Assembly: GCA_934454115.1 (NCBI GenBank)
Contig: CAKSFQ010000019.1
Coordinates: 1 to 49,422 of the forward strand
DNA: 49,422 bases
Source of the DNA: an uncultured Clostridia bacterium
Lineage (GTDB): Bacteria > Bacillota > Clostridia > Monoglobales > Monoglobaceae
Direction of reading: 5' to 3'
Under the pieces are notes generated by a model. It saw nothing but the letters and a program-made list of their open reading frames with translations, ran no database searches and was not told where the DNA came from. Shown here piece by piece: positions 35,599-44,398 of this stretch; the stretch's first letter is position 1; the number at the start of each line of letters is the position of its first letter. Made by a program: the position numbers and the translations under genes.

Positions 35599-38214
35599 AT
35601 GAAAAAATTAAAGTTATTCATATTTATCACAATGCTGGCTGCATTGTGTACGACAACTGTGTTTGCCTCCCAGATGGAAACCGACGGTGATATTGATGCA
35701 TTGCTTAGCAAACTGGAGATTAAGACAGTGTACCAAAGCCCGAACGCGGTGAGCAGAGAAGAATTTGTAATTCTGCTCGGTAAAGCGCTCCGTTTTGATC
35801 CGGGTAATATGTCTGAGGAGGATCCATTTGATGATGTAAAAAACTATGATCTGGCAGCGGCATACCTGGCGCCGATGAAAGAGCTGGGAATTGTAACCGG
35901 AGATGGTGACCGCATGTTCTTTCCAAACAGAAAGATTACTATGGATGAGGCGGCGGTTATGCTTGTAAGAGCGCTGAACTATACCAAGGTGACAGACCGG
36001 GATACTATGCCGCAGCTGCGTAATCTTGCGAAAACCATTGGAATTTTTGATGGAATTGACAGCGAAAAGGAGACGGTTTCCGATAATGATGCAAAGAGGG
36101 CGGTTTATAATTTCTTAAATGCGGACCTTGTAGATGTTGTGGGCGTCGACGGTGAAAATGTGAAGTATTACACCGGCGGCGGTGTAACTATTCTGCAGCG
36201 CATGTTTGGAATCCGGCGGATTGAAGGTCCGGTTACCGGCACCGTAGTATCGATGCTGACAGATGGCGAAAGCGCGGTGGATACAGGTAAGGTTTCTATC
36301 GGCGCGAGAGAGTATACTACGGAAGATATCTATGATAATGAATTGCTTGGTAAAAATGTTTATGCCTTTATAGACGATAAAAATGCAGTAATTTCCATGT
36401 TTGCGTATGATAATCGGGAAGTGGAAATTACGGTTGGGCCGGATATCAGCGTTGACTATGGCAATTTTATGGTAGAGTATGGTGAAGAGGGAAAGAAAAA
36501 GAAAAAGAGACTCGATTCGGGATTTAAATTTATATACAACGGAAAAACAACTGATTTTTCAAAGGAATTACTAATCCCTGGTGAGGGAAGCATCGTTTTG
36601 ATTGATAATAATGGTGATGATATCTATGACGTGGTAAAAACCAACGAATATCAGTATATGCTTCTTGACAAGATAGACAGCACATCATCTTACATTATTT
36701 TTGATATGCAGGAAAAAATCGTGGATCCTGCAAATCCCGATGCGTCATTCCAGAAAAAGAAGAGTGTTCGGTTAGATTTAAAGAGCAGCAGATATCGCTA
36801 TGATGCTTACCTAAAGTCCGATGCCGGTTATGAGAGGTGTTCTATACAGAGTTTTATCCCGGGGACAGTGCTGCGGTATTATGTTTCAGCGGATGAAAGA
36901 TATTTCCGGATTTACGGAAATACGACGGTGAAGGATGGTGTTTTGACGGGGATTTATGATCTTTCGGCTGAGCGCAATCCGGAGATCATGATTGACGGGG
37001 AACGGTACGCGACAAACAATTATTTTAAAACGCAGTATGCGGAAAGCATGACGGCGGGGCAGGAGTACACATTTTATTTTGATGATTTCGGTAAGGTTGC
37101 CGCAGCTGTCGGAAAAAACAGCGCCATGGCGTATGGATATGTCATCAACGCACAGAGGAAAAGGGAATATTTTCAAGATGAGGTCAATGTGAAAATTTTA
37201 GGCGCAAGGGGAGATTTGGTTACAGCAAAGCTTGCGGATAAAATATTGCTGGATGGGGTTCCCAGAAAATCAGACGCAGAGGAAGTAAAAAATGTGTTCT
37301 TTCCGGCATCGGGTTATCCGCATCAGGTGCTAAGATATTTGTTAAACCAGGATGGAGAGATAGTTAAGCTGGATACTGTTGCAAGCAATAACCTCGTTAT
37401 TCCATTCGAAAAGACGGCAAACCTTGATGATAGCCTGTATAAAAATGTTGAGAAGGAAACCTTGAAATGTAAAGGCGGTCTTTTGGCGCCGAGGACTCTT
37501 TATTCTGACAGCACGGCGATATTTTATATTCCGCCGCAAGCGGGAGCGATGGAGATAGACGATGACTCTGTCGTTGCAGGAAACAACAACCTGTTAAAGC
37601 ATGATGATACTTATTTGGCGGATGTATATGATATCGATGACAGTGGCGTTGCGGGAGCAATCGTTATTTACAAAGATTACAGTAATCCGGGAGTCGATAG
37701 CAACAGCGATTGCGCAGTGATTGATTCTGTTATGGATGCTATTGATGAGGAAGGTAACAGCGTTAAGATGCTGCAGTACTGGAAGGAAGGCAATTTCTAT
37801 ACGGCGACCATAGAGAGTGAGAAATCCGATTTAGCCAACGACTTAGTTTGCGGTGACGTAATCCGGTATGTGACCAATACCAAGGGAGAAATCGTTGACC
37901 TTAAAACAGAGTTTAGCTACGAGAGAGGAATCGATACCGACGTAAGGAGTGAGACTGCATACGCCTACGGTCTATATACTCAAATATATCAATATAAACC
38001 GGGGGCAAGCTTCTTTGTCAATGATGATAATGTAAAAATTTTTGGCAATGAGGGAAGTGTTAAGATTGTCTTATATGACAGAAAACAAAAAAGCTTGCGC
38101 ACGGTAAAGGCTGATGAAATCAAGGATGTTATGCATTATGGCAGGGATGAGGGAAACAAGGTTTATGCACGACTGAGATATTCCTATGTGCGGATGATTT
38201 TGGTTATTGATTAA
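35599..38214 (+). CDS. Large secreted protein with N-terminal SLH-type region, otherwise unassigned
   Basis: Product of 871 residues: signal peptide (about 1-24, MKKLKLFIFITMLAALCTTTVFA), then about two SLH-type repeats (49-131; VSREEFVILLGKAL, DPFDDVKNYDLAAAYLAPMKELGIVTGDGDRMFFPNRKITMDEAAVMLVRAL) and a possible third degenerate one (about 135-185). From about 200 to the end it is a long beta-rich region of repeated short domains that I cannot assign (TGTVVSMLTDGES, ISVDYGNFMVEYGEEGKKKKKRL, FYFDDFGKVAAAVG). Similar SLH-plus-long-beta-tail proteins occur in Paenibacillus and Clostridia polysaccharide loci without known function. It is 14 bp after the previous gene and last in the operon. It may be a wall-bound scaffold. 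Confidence 0.7.
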   Translation: MKKLKLFIFITMLAALCTTTVFASQMETDGDIDALLSKLEIKTVYQSPNAVSREEFVILLGKALRFDPGNMSEEDPFDDVKNYDLAAAYLAPMKELGIVTGDGDRMFFPNRKITMDEAAVMLVRALNYTKVTDRDTMPQLRNLAKTIGIFDGIDSEKETVSDNDAKRAVYNFLNADLVDVVGVDGENVKYYTGGGVTILQRMFGIRRIEGPVTGTVVSMLTDGESAVDTGKVSIGAREYTTEDIYDNELLGKNVYAFIDDKNAVISMFAYDNREVEITVGPDISVDYGNFMVEYGEEGKKKKKRLDSGFKFIYNGKTTDFSKELLIPGEGSIVLIDNNGDDIYDVVKTNEYQYMLLDKIDSTSSYIIFDMQEKIVDPANPDASFQKKKSVRLDLKSSRYRYDAYLKSDAGYERCSIQSFIPGTVLRYYVSADERYFRIYGNTTVKDGVLTGIYDLSAERNPEIMIDGERYATNNYFKTQYAESMTAGQEYTFYFDDFGKVAAAVGKNSAMAYGYVINAQRKREYFQDEVNVKILGARGDLVTAKLADKILLDGVPRKSDAEEVKNVFFPASGYPHQVLRYLLNQDGEIVKLDTVASNNLVIPFEKTANLDDSLYKNVEKETLKCKGGLLAPRTLYSDSTAIFYIPPQAGAMEIDDDSVVAGNNNLLKHDDTYLADVYDIDDSGVAGAIVIYKDYSNPGVDSNSDCAVIDSVMDAIDEEGNSVKMLQYWKEGNFYTATIESEKSDLANDLVCGDVIRYVTNTKGEIVDLKTEFSYERGIDTDVRSETAYAYGLYTQIYQYKPGASFFVNDDNVKIFGNEGSVKIVLYDRKQKSLRTVKADEIKDVMHYGRDEGNKVYARLRYSYVRMILVID

Positions 38215-38252
38215 AAATGCTGCAAGGATCATGAAATAAGGGTCCTTGCAGC
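38214..38252 (-). terminator. Terminator of the LacI-family gene, convergent region
   Basis: 10-bp stem GCTGCAAGGA/TCCTTGCAGC (38219-38252). On the minus strand it is followed by ATTTTTAA, so it ends the lacI-type transcript. It may also stop the plus-strand lyase operon, whose last stop codon lies at 38212-38214. Confidence 0.75.
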
Positions 38253-38262
38253 AAAGGCGCAG

Positions 38263-39276
38263 CTATTTATTATAAAGATTCAAAACACTGGAACCTTCTA
38301 CCAGCGAAACAGGGAGGATGGTTTGGGTTTGCGGTGTCTTGCCATTGATTTTATCAATAAGCATATCTACGGCAACCATGGAAATCCTTTTTTCCATACT
38401 GTCTATTGTGGTAAGCTTTGGAAGAAAACTCATGTTTTTTTGAATGTTTCCAAAGCCAATAAGTGAGATATCGTTTGGAACCGAAAGCCCAAGCGTGGAT
38501 AGATAGTAGGCAGTCTCTGCGGCAATATAATCGTTATAGCAGATGATGGCGGTACACTTTTGGGCAATTTCTTTAATCTTTTCCGAAAAAAAGTGACGAT
38601 AAGAGTGGACGTTCATGGGAAGGTTGAATACATTGTCATAATTAAATCCTTTCCCATAGGTGGAAAATGCTGAAATAATACCGCGCAGCCGATATTTGCT
38701 GCTATACAGGTTTTCTTCGCTGTTTAAAAAGATAACGGAGTTATGGCCGTTTAAAATTAAATGTTCAGCTGAGAGGTGGCCAATTCTCGTTTCGTCGTAG
38801 ATAACGCTAAGGTTCCGGTTTGTTTCATCAAAGGTTCGGTCAATCAAAACATACGGGATTCCGCTCTTGCTTAAAAGGGAAGCGCTGTCTGACTTGTCTT
38901 GCGTGGGCATCCAAAGAATCCCATCGGCGCCGAGACTGATTGCGTAAGAGATTGCATTTTTTTCTTGGTAATAGTCGCCTTTGTTGACAAAAATGCTTAC
39001 CATGTAGTTATACTTAGAGGCATAGGTGATAATCTCGTCCGCAATTGCAGAAAAATAAGGATTAATCAAGTCATCAATAATCAGAGCCAAAATGTGACTG
39101 CTTCCAAGGCGCAGCTTTTTTGCGGAATAGTTGGTTACATAGCCAAGCTCCTTGGCACATTCCTCAATAATTTTCCTGGTTTTCTCGGCGACAGAACCTT
39201 TCCCGTTGACAACCAGCGAGACTGTGTTAATCGAAAATCCTGTGCGCTGCGCGATGTCTTTTAGTGTTACCGGCAT
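38263..39276 (-). CDS. LacI-family transcriptional regulator
   Basis: Product of 337 residues. The N-terminal helix-turn-helix (about 3-25, VTLKDIAQRTGFSINTVSLVVNG) and hinge helix (about 48-58, YSAKKLRLGSS) are typical of LacI/GalR repressors. Residues about 60-337 form the periplasmic-binding-protein-like effector domain (ALIIDDLINPYFSAIADEI, DGILWMPT, ISLIGFGNI, TTIDSMEKRISMVAVDMLIDKINGK). Such proteins bind palindromes with a central CG and release DNA on binding a sugar. It is the only DNA-binding regulator recognised in the carbohydrate island, divergent from GH88 and convergent with the lyase operon. It is therefore the best candidate to bind the recurring AACGTT sites. The ATG at 39276 has AAAAGGATG upstream. 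Confidence 0.92.
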   Translation of the reverse strand: MPVTLKDIAQRTGFSINTVSLVVNGKGSVAEKTRKIIEECAKELGYVTNYSAKKLRLGSSHILALIIDDLINPYFSAIADEIITYASKYNYMVSIFVNKGDYYQEKNAISYAISLGADGILWMPTQDKSDSASLLSKSGIPYVLIDRTFDETNRNLSVIYDETRIGHLSAEHLILNGHNSVIFLNSEENLYSSKYRLRGIISAFSTYGKGFNYDNVFNLPMNVHSYRHFFSEKIKEIAQKCTAIICYNDYIAAETAYYLSTLGLSVPNDISLIGFGNIQKNMSFLPKLTTIDSMEKRISMVAVDMLIDKINGKTPQTQTILPVSLVEGSSVLNLYNK

Positions 39277-39307
39277 ATCGTTTCATCCTTTTTTTGTTTT
39301 ATAATAC

Positions 39308-39336
39308 AGTATATCATAGAGAAAGGGGTTTTGCAA
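39308..39336 (-). promoter_or_regulatory. Promoter of the LacI-family gene
   Basis: On the minus strand TTGCAA (39331-39336), 17-bp spacer, TATACT (39308-39313), 32 bp upstream of the start codon. Confidence 0.7.
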
Positions 39337-39344
39337 CAATTTTT

Positions 39345-39360
39345 TGTAAACGTCTTTACA
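39345..39360. promoter_or_regulatory. Palindrome TGTAAA-N4-TTTACA upstream of the regulator
   Basis: TGTAAACGTCTTTACA lies 8 bp upstream of the -35 box of the lacI-type gene. It resembles LacI/CcpA-family operators (cre-like TGTAAACG half) but has two extra central bases relative to the B. subtilis cre consensus. It differs from the AACGTTAAT sites and may answer to another LacI-family protein. Confidence 0.45.
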
Positions 39361-39391
39361 ATATCGGCATAGCGAAAGGTGGTTTGAATAA

Positions 39392-39399
39392 TAACGTTA
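39392..39399. promoter_or_regulatory. Operator-like site TAACGTTA (site 7)
   Basis: Context AATAATAACGTTAATAATTTG, between the divergent lacI and GH88 genes. The extended context is shared with site 8, 72 bp away. A weaker variant, AACGCTAATAATC, lies between them at 39423-39435. Confidence 0.65.
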
Positions 39400-39463
39400 A
39401 TAATTTGATAAAATGTGATAAAAACGCTAATAATCAATAAAATACAGCAAAAATACATAATAA

Positions 39464-39471
39464 TAACGTTA
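39464..39471. promoter_or_regulatory. Operator-like site TAACGTTA (site 8)
   Basis: Context TAATAACGTTAATAATTTAG, 18 bp upstream of the -35 box of the GH88 promoter. The 72-bp spacing to site 7 is close to seven helical turns, which would favour cooperative binding. Confidence 0.65.
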
Positions 39472-39489
39472 ATAATTTAGGGAATTTTA

Positions 39490-39518
39490 TTGACAAATAT
39501 AAGGTGATGTGATAACAT
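39490..39518 (+). promoter_or_regulatory. Promoter of the GH88-ABC transporter operon
   Basis: TTGACA (39490-39495), 17-bp spacer, TAACAT (39513-39518), 84 bp upstream of the GH88 start. Confidence 0.75.
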
Positions 39519-39602
39519 GAGAACGAAGCAGAATGTTTTTTTGTGTTAGTTAAAGGATGCAAATTAGTGATGAAAAATGGACGTTTTGGAGGAAAAATAG
39601 CA

Positions 39603-40748
39603 GTGAATTATGAAGAGATTTTAGCAAAGGCGAAAAAGAAACTTGACCGGAGAATGGAATTTTTAGATCCGTCCTCTCCGGAGCATGAGAATTGTGTGAC
39701 GGTGGACGGGAGATACACCAATAGTTTTATTAATATGTACGAGATGGATGGCTCTCCCTGGACGCGTTCCTTCTTAACCGGGGCTTTAGCGTATTTGTAT
39801 TACCATTTTAAAGAAGACAAGTACCTCAATTATCTTGAAAAATCGTATCCGCGTTATGAGGAATATGCGTATAAGTACAAAAAAAGTATTTGTCATGATG
39901 CAGGGTTTTTGTTTTCGCTGTATGCGGTTGCCCTGTATAAAGTGTCTGGAGATGAAAAGGCCTATAATCTTGCGCTGAAAGCGGCAGATGAGATGATTAA
40001 GCGGTTTCGTTTTAAGGCGGGAGTGATTCATGGATTCGGACCTGCATGCGGGGCGCGTGCCGAGACGATTATTGATGACATGATGAATACGGCGATTATA
40101 ATGTGGGCTTTTCAGGAGACAGGGAATCAATTTTATCAGGATGTTTTTAGGAGTCATATTAAGGTCACCTTGCGCGACATGATGCGGGATGATTATACCT
40201 TCCGTCATGCGGCACAATGGGATGCGAATTCAGGCGAGTACCTAAATGAATTGAATTTTTGCGGATATAGTTGCGGTTCTGTTTGGGCAAGAGGACAAGG
40301 CTGGGCGTTATACGGACTGGTGAATGTCCTTGCAGTTACCGGTGATCGTGATTATATTCCAACCATCAACGGCGTGGTAAATCGGATTATTTCGTTCTTG
40401 CCGGCTGATAGAGTACCGCTTTGGGATATGAACTGCGTTGGATCAACCACTACCAATATTGACACATCCGCAGCGCTTATTATTGCGAATGCGTTTATGA
40501 AATTAGCTGAAATTATGGATGTATCGGAGTTGCAGGGTGAAGCAAAGAACTGTAGCAGATACGCAGATGAAATTTTGGATAGTATTATTCAAAATTACTT
40601 AGCGCCGGATGAAAGCGAACATTTGGTCGAAAAGGCGCAGTGTGGTTCCATGCAGGCAGGCGCTGTGTGGGGTGACTATTTCTTTGTTGAGGCATTAATG
40701 AGAAAGCTACACGGAAGAGAGTGCCCGGATTTTTGGAGTAATATTTAA
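39603..40748 (+). CDS. GH88 unsaturated glucuronyl hydrolase
   Basis: Removes the unsaturated 4,5-uronate left at the non-reducing end of oligosaccharides by polysaccharide lyases, acting in the cytoplasm. The (alpha/alpha)6-barrel product has CHDAGFLFSLYAVALY (Asp99) and ETIIDDMMN (Asp158/Asp159); the about 60-residue spacing matches the catalytic Asp88/Asp149 pair of Bacillus unsaturated glucuronyl hydrolase. NIDTSAALIIANAF and SVWARGQGWALYGL are also typical. I start at GTG 39603, with GGAGG 10 nt upstream, giving 381 residues, close to the about 377 of the family; longer in-frame starts at 39543 (GTG) or 39570 (ATG) are possible. First gene of an operon with an ABC importer 27 bp downstream. 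Its presence supports a lyase-based pathway. Confidence 0.9.
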   Translation: MNYEEILAKAKKKLDRRMEFLDPSSPEHENCVTVDGRYTNSFINMYEMDGSPWTRSFLTGALAYLYYHFKEDKYLNYLEKSYPRYEEYAYKYKKSICHDAGFLFSLYAVALYKVSGDEKAYNLALKAADEMIKRFRFKAGVIHGFGPACGARAETIIDDMMNTAIIMWAFQETGNQFYQDVFRSHIKVTLRDMMRDDYTFRHAAQWDANSGEYLNELNFCGYSCGSVWARGQGWALYGLVNVLAVTGDRDYIPTINGVVNRIISFLPADRVPLWDMNCVGSTTTNIDTSAALIIANAFMKLAEIMDVSELQGEAKNCSRYADEILDSIIQNYLAPDESEHLVEKAQCGSMQAGAVWGDYFFVEALMRKLHGRECPDFWSNI

Positions 40749-40775
40749 AAACAAGATATAAAAGGGGGAAGTCAA

Positions 40776-42410
40776 ATGAAAGGGTTTAAGAACATTCTGA
40801 AAACAGTGACCGCATCGGCATTGACAATTGCTTTGTGTGCAAGCATGGCAGGTTGCGGTAACACAGGAGGAACAAAAACGGCCGATGTAACATTGACAAC
40901 GGATGGTAAATATCCCATGGATACGGATGTATCGCTCAGAATATGGCAGGGGTTTACGCCCACCAATCAGTTGTTGTCCATGAATGATACCGAATTTAAA
41001 AAGTATTTGGAAGAGGCAACCGGCGTGAAGATTACTTACGAGCATCCGCCGACAGGGTCGAGCGAGGCGTTTGATTTGATGATTTCATCGAATGATATGC
41101 CGGATATTATCGTCTATGGTTGGCGGTCTCCCGGCAATGTCTACAAGATGGATGAATATGTTGAATCGGGAGCAGTTTTGGATTTGACTCCATATATTGA
41201 GGGCGGCGCTATGCCGAATCTTAAAAAAATTATGGATGAAAACGAAGGCTTTCCTGAAATGACGAAATCTTATAACGGAAAGTACATGTATGCGCCGATG
41301 ATTCTTGGGGATGATATTCTGCGCAGTTACAGAGGATTTGTAATCAGGCAAGATTTGCTGGACAAGGCAGGGCTGGAGGTTCCGGAGACTTTGGACGAGT
41401 GGGAAACTGCCCTGCATGCATTTAAGGATATGGGAGTAAAGATTCCGATATCTATTACACTGGAGTATTGGGCGGTAGAAGAAGGAAGATTTACAAACCC
41501 GTTTGATTTTATTGGCGATTTTTATCTGGATGGAAACACTGTAAAATATGGCGTTGCAGAGCCGGCAATGAAAGACTATATTGCAACTTTAAAGCGTTGG
41601 TTTGACGAAGGGTTACTTGATGCTAATTTTACAGATGATACCTCGTCTCGAATTTCGCAGATTATTACAAGCGGTGATTGTGGCGCCTTTTACTGCAATG
41701 TTGGCGGTGGACTTGGTACTTATATGAATGCCGTAAAGAAGGATAGTGGCATTCGGTTTACACCTGCTAAAATTCCTGTAAAGAATAAAGGCGATAAGGC
41801 AGAGTTTGGTCAGACACAATATCGGGTTCACACAGTTGGCGCCGCGATTTCTGCGGATTGCAAGAATCCTGAAATTGCTGCAAGGTTCCTTGATTTTGGC
41901 TATTCCGAAGAAGGGCAAAAGATCTGGAATTTTGGTAAAGAAGGCGTTTCTTATACCATGGCGAAGGATGAAAACGGTGAGGAATACCCGAAGTATACCG
42001 ACCTGATTATGGATCCTGCAAAGCGTGGCGAAGGTGTATCGCTATCTCAGGCTTTGATGAATTATGCGTCAGTTGGTAATCCAATATCGGTGCAGAATAA
42101 GTGGTATCTCCTGCAGGTAAACAGCTCTCCGGAGCAAAGAAAAATGCTGGAGTATGTCAATGATAATAATATGGATGCGCATTTATTGCCGCCGGTTTTG
42201 TTGAACAAAGAGGAAAACAAAACCGTTTCTGAACTGCTGACACCGTTACAAACATATGTAGAAGAAACAATGGTTAAAATTGTTGCCGGCAAAATGGATT
42301 TTGAAAGCGGCATGAAGGAATACTACGACACTCTTGCTAAATTAAAAGTACAGGACATTATTTCTATATATCAGGGTGCATATGACAGATACCTGGAAAA
42401 AAACAAATAA
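40776..42410 (+). CDS. Sugar ABC transporter substrate-binding lipoprotein
   Basis: Extracellular solute-binding protein of 544 residues. The lipoprotein signal peptide has the lipobox SMAGC with Cys27 as the lipidation site. The rest has the two-lobed family 1 fold (RIWQGFTPTNQLLSM, DMPDIIVYGWRSPGN, LDKAGLEVPETLDEWETALHAFKDMG, FSEEGQKIWNFG-like region). The size and the permeases that follow match the LplA/YtcQ-type importers of Bacillales and Clostridia, which carry uronate- or rhamnogalacturonan-type oligosaccharides. GGGGGAAG precedes the ATG. It overlaps no gene; the permease starts 16 bp after its stop. Confidence 0.9.
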   Translation: MKGFKNILKTVTASALTIALCASMAGCGNTGGTKTADVTLTTDGKYPMDTDVSLRIWQGFTPTNQLLSMNDTEFKKYLEEATGVKITYEHPPTGSSEAFDLMISSNDMPDIIVYGWRSPGNVYKMDEYVESGAVLDLTPYIEGGAMPNLKKIMDENEGFPEMTKSYNGKYMYAPMILGDDILRSYRGFVIRQDLLDKAGLEVPETLDEWETALHAFKDMGVKIPISITLEYWAVEEGRFTNPFDFIGDFYLDGNTVKYGVAEPAMKDYIATLKRWFDEGLLDANFTDDTSSRISQIITSGDCGAFYCNVGGGLGTYMNAVKKDSGIRFTPAKIPVKNKGDKAEFGQTQYRVHTVGAAISADCKNPEIAARFLDFGYSEEGQKIWNFGKEGVSYTMAKDENGEEYPKYTDLIMDPAKRGEGVSLSQALMNYASVGNPISVQNKWYLLQVNSSPEQRKMLEYVNDNNMDAHLLPPVLLNKEENKTVSELLTPLQTYVEETMVKIVAGKMDFESGMKEYYDTLAKLKVQDIISIYQGAYDRYLEKNK

Positions 42411-42426
42411 TGAGGGGGCGCAGTCG

Positions 42427-43392
42427 TTGAAAACGTTTGACAAAAATAAAAGTGCGCAGCCTTCAAGAGCAAAAGAGAGATATTTCTCAAGATTGAAAAG
42501 GGATCTAAAAACGAATAGAAGTATTTACATGGTTATGCTTCTTCCTGTGATCTGGTACATTATATTTTGCTATCTTCCGATGGGTGGAATTTTAATGGGA
42601 TTCCAGGATTACAATATTCGAAGAGGTATGCTAGGCAGTGAATGGGTCGGGCTGGAGAACTTTCGTAGATTTTTCAGCGATCCGTACTTTGGAAGAGATA
42701 TTATCAATACAATTCGTATTGGTCTTGCAAACATTATCTTTACCTTTCCGATGCCCATTATTTTTGCGTTGATGCTGAACGAGTTAAATAGTAAGTGGTT
42801 TACCAAAACAGTGCAGACAGTGACATATATTCCGCATTTTATTTCATTGGTCGTTATTTGCGGGATGATTCAGACCTTTGTTGCGGATGATGGAATTATC
42901 ACCGGACTGATAGAAACTGTCACGGGAAAACAGATTGGTGAGTCTCTTTTAAACCAATCAGGCTTGTTTACTACTATTTTTGTTGCATCCGATATATGGC
43001 AAGGGATGGGCTGGAGTTCCATCATATACATTGCTGCCATTGCAGGTGTTGACCAGGAGCTTTACGAGGCGGCGTCGATCGATGGAGCAGGGCGGCTCAG
43101 AAAGGTTTTGCATGTTACGATTCCTGCCCTGCTTCCAACCATCATTATTATGTTTATATTAAAGCTCGGTTCCGTTGTAAGTGTCAGCTACGAGAAGATT
43201 ATGTTGCTAATTAATCCGCTCAATGCTGAAAAGGCGGAGGTTCTTTCATATTACATATACAAAAAGGGTCTTGTAAACAGTGAATATTCATTATCAACAG
43301 CTGCTGGATTATTTAACGGGGTCATTAACTTGTTGTTTGTGATAGGCGGAAATTATATAAGCCGCAGGGTATCAGAGACGAGTTTGTGGTAG
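42427..43392 (+). CDS. ABC transporter permease, LplB type
   Basis: Integral membrane component of the sugar importer, 321 residues with six predicted transmembrane helices and the EAA loop (ELYEAASIDGAGRLRKVLHVTIPALLPT, about 215-242) that contacts the ATPase. Similar to LplB/UgpA permeases. I start at TTG 42427, which has GAGGGGGC 7 nt upstream; a GTG at 42376 is in frame but lies inside the binding-protein gene and lacks a ribosome binding site. No ATP-binding gene is in the window; such importers usually borrow a shared MsmX-type ATPase. Confidence 0.88.
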   Translation: MKTFDKNKSAQPSRAKERYFSRLKRDLKTNRSIYMVMLLPVIWYIIFCYLPMGGILMGFQDYNIRRGMLGSEWVGLENFRRFFSDPYFGRDIINTIRIGLANIIFTFPMPIIFALMLNELNSKWFTKTVQTVTYIPHFISLVVICGMIQTFVADDGIITGLIETVTGKQIGESLLNQSGLFTTIFVASDIWQGMGWSSIIYIAAIAGVDQELYEAASIDGAGRLRKVLHVTIPALLPTIIIMFILKLGSVVSVSYEKIMLLINPLNAEKAEVLSYYIYKKGLVNSEYSLSTAAGLFNGVINLLFVIGGNYISRRVSETSLW

Positions 43393-43415
43393 ACGGCGGA
43401 AAGGATAACAGAGAA

Positions 43416-44297
43416 ATGTATAAGAAAACAAGGTTAAGAGTTGTATTTGAAATATTTAATGTTCTGTTTATGCTGTTCATGATGTTCATTATGATTTATC
43501 CGCTGATATACATCGTAAACGCCTCATTCAGTGATTCTAACGCGCTGATGAGAAATGGTAGTGCACCGCTCTGGCTTCCGGTGGAACCTACTTTAAGCGC
43601 ATATAAAATGACGCTTGATAATAAGCTTATTTTATCCGGTTATTTCAATACCATATTCATTGTTAGTGTCGGAACAATAATCAGTATTGTGATGAGTTGT
43701 ATGCTTGCATACGGATTGGCAGAACGTAAATTGATGCTCCGGGGCTTTGTGATGAAATTAATTATGGTTACGATGTTTTTCGGCGGCGGGATGATACCGA
43801 ATTACATTTTGGTTAGAAATCTTCACCTGATTGATTCTATCTGGGCATTGATTATTCCGTGTGCAATCAACACCTACAATATGATCATATTGCGTACGGG
43901 ATTTGAGGCGGTTCCGGTTAGCTTAAAGGAGAGCGCGTTGATTGATGGGGCAGGTCATATGCGTATCATGTTTCAGATTATGATACCGCTGGCAAAGGCG
44001 TCGATTGCGGTTATCTGTCTTTATTATGCTGTAGCGTATTGGAATGCATGGTTTGAAGCATCTATTTATTTACAGAGAGACAGTGCAAAGTGGCCTTTGC
44101 AGTTGGTTTTAAGGCAGATCTTGATGATGAATGATATGTCAAACTCCGCCGGAGTCAGCATGGATCAGCAAAATAATGTTGAAGAATCCATTAAGTATGT
44201 AGTCATTGTCATTGCGACATTCCCGGTTTTATGCATCTATCCTTTTATACAAAAATACTTTACAAAGGGTGTCATGGTAGGAGCGGTAAAAGGATAA
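43416..44297 (+). CDS. ABC transporter permease, YtcP type
   Basis: Second permease, 293 residues, six predicted transmembrane helices, with the EAA loop VPVSLKESALIDGAGHMRIMFQIMIPLAKA (about 168-197). Matches the YtcP/UgpE (CarB-like) permeases that pair with LplB-type subunits. I start at the ATG at 43416 with GGAAAGGA upstream; a GTG at 43386 overlapping the first permease by 7 bp is the alternative. Last gene before a structured 178-bp gap. Confidence 0.88.
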   Translation: MYKKTRLRVVFEIFNVLFMLFMMFIMIYPLIYIVNASFSDSNALMRNGSAPLWLPVEPTLSAYKMTLDNKLILSGYFNTIFIVSVGTIISIVMSCMLAYGLAERKLMLRGFVMKLIMVTMFFGGGMIPNYILVRNLHLIDSIWALIIPCAINTYNMIILRTGFEAVPVSLKESALIDGAGHMRIMFQIMIPLAKASIAVICLYYAVAYWNAWFEASIYLQRDSAKWPLQLVLRQILMMNDMSNSAGVSMDQQNNVEESIKYVVIVIATFPVLCIYPFIQKYFTKGVMVGAVKG

Positions 44298-44371
44298 CCG
44301 TATATATGGTGCGTTAAAGAGGGAGTTAACTATTGAAGGTATGTTTTTTATACCGCAGGTATTTGCTCCTA

Positions 44372-44398
44372 AGGCATATGTTCGAGTCTCATATGCCT
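44372..44398. other. Inverted repeat in the permease-GH36 gap
   Basis: AGGCATATG/CATATGCCT around a 9-nt loop (ttcgagtct). An alternative pairing GCAGGTAT with ATGCCTGC uses the same right arm, so two mutually exclusive folds are possible. The ttcgagtc string is T-arm-like, but no complete tRNA can be drawn. Confidence 0.5.
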
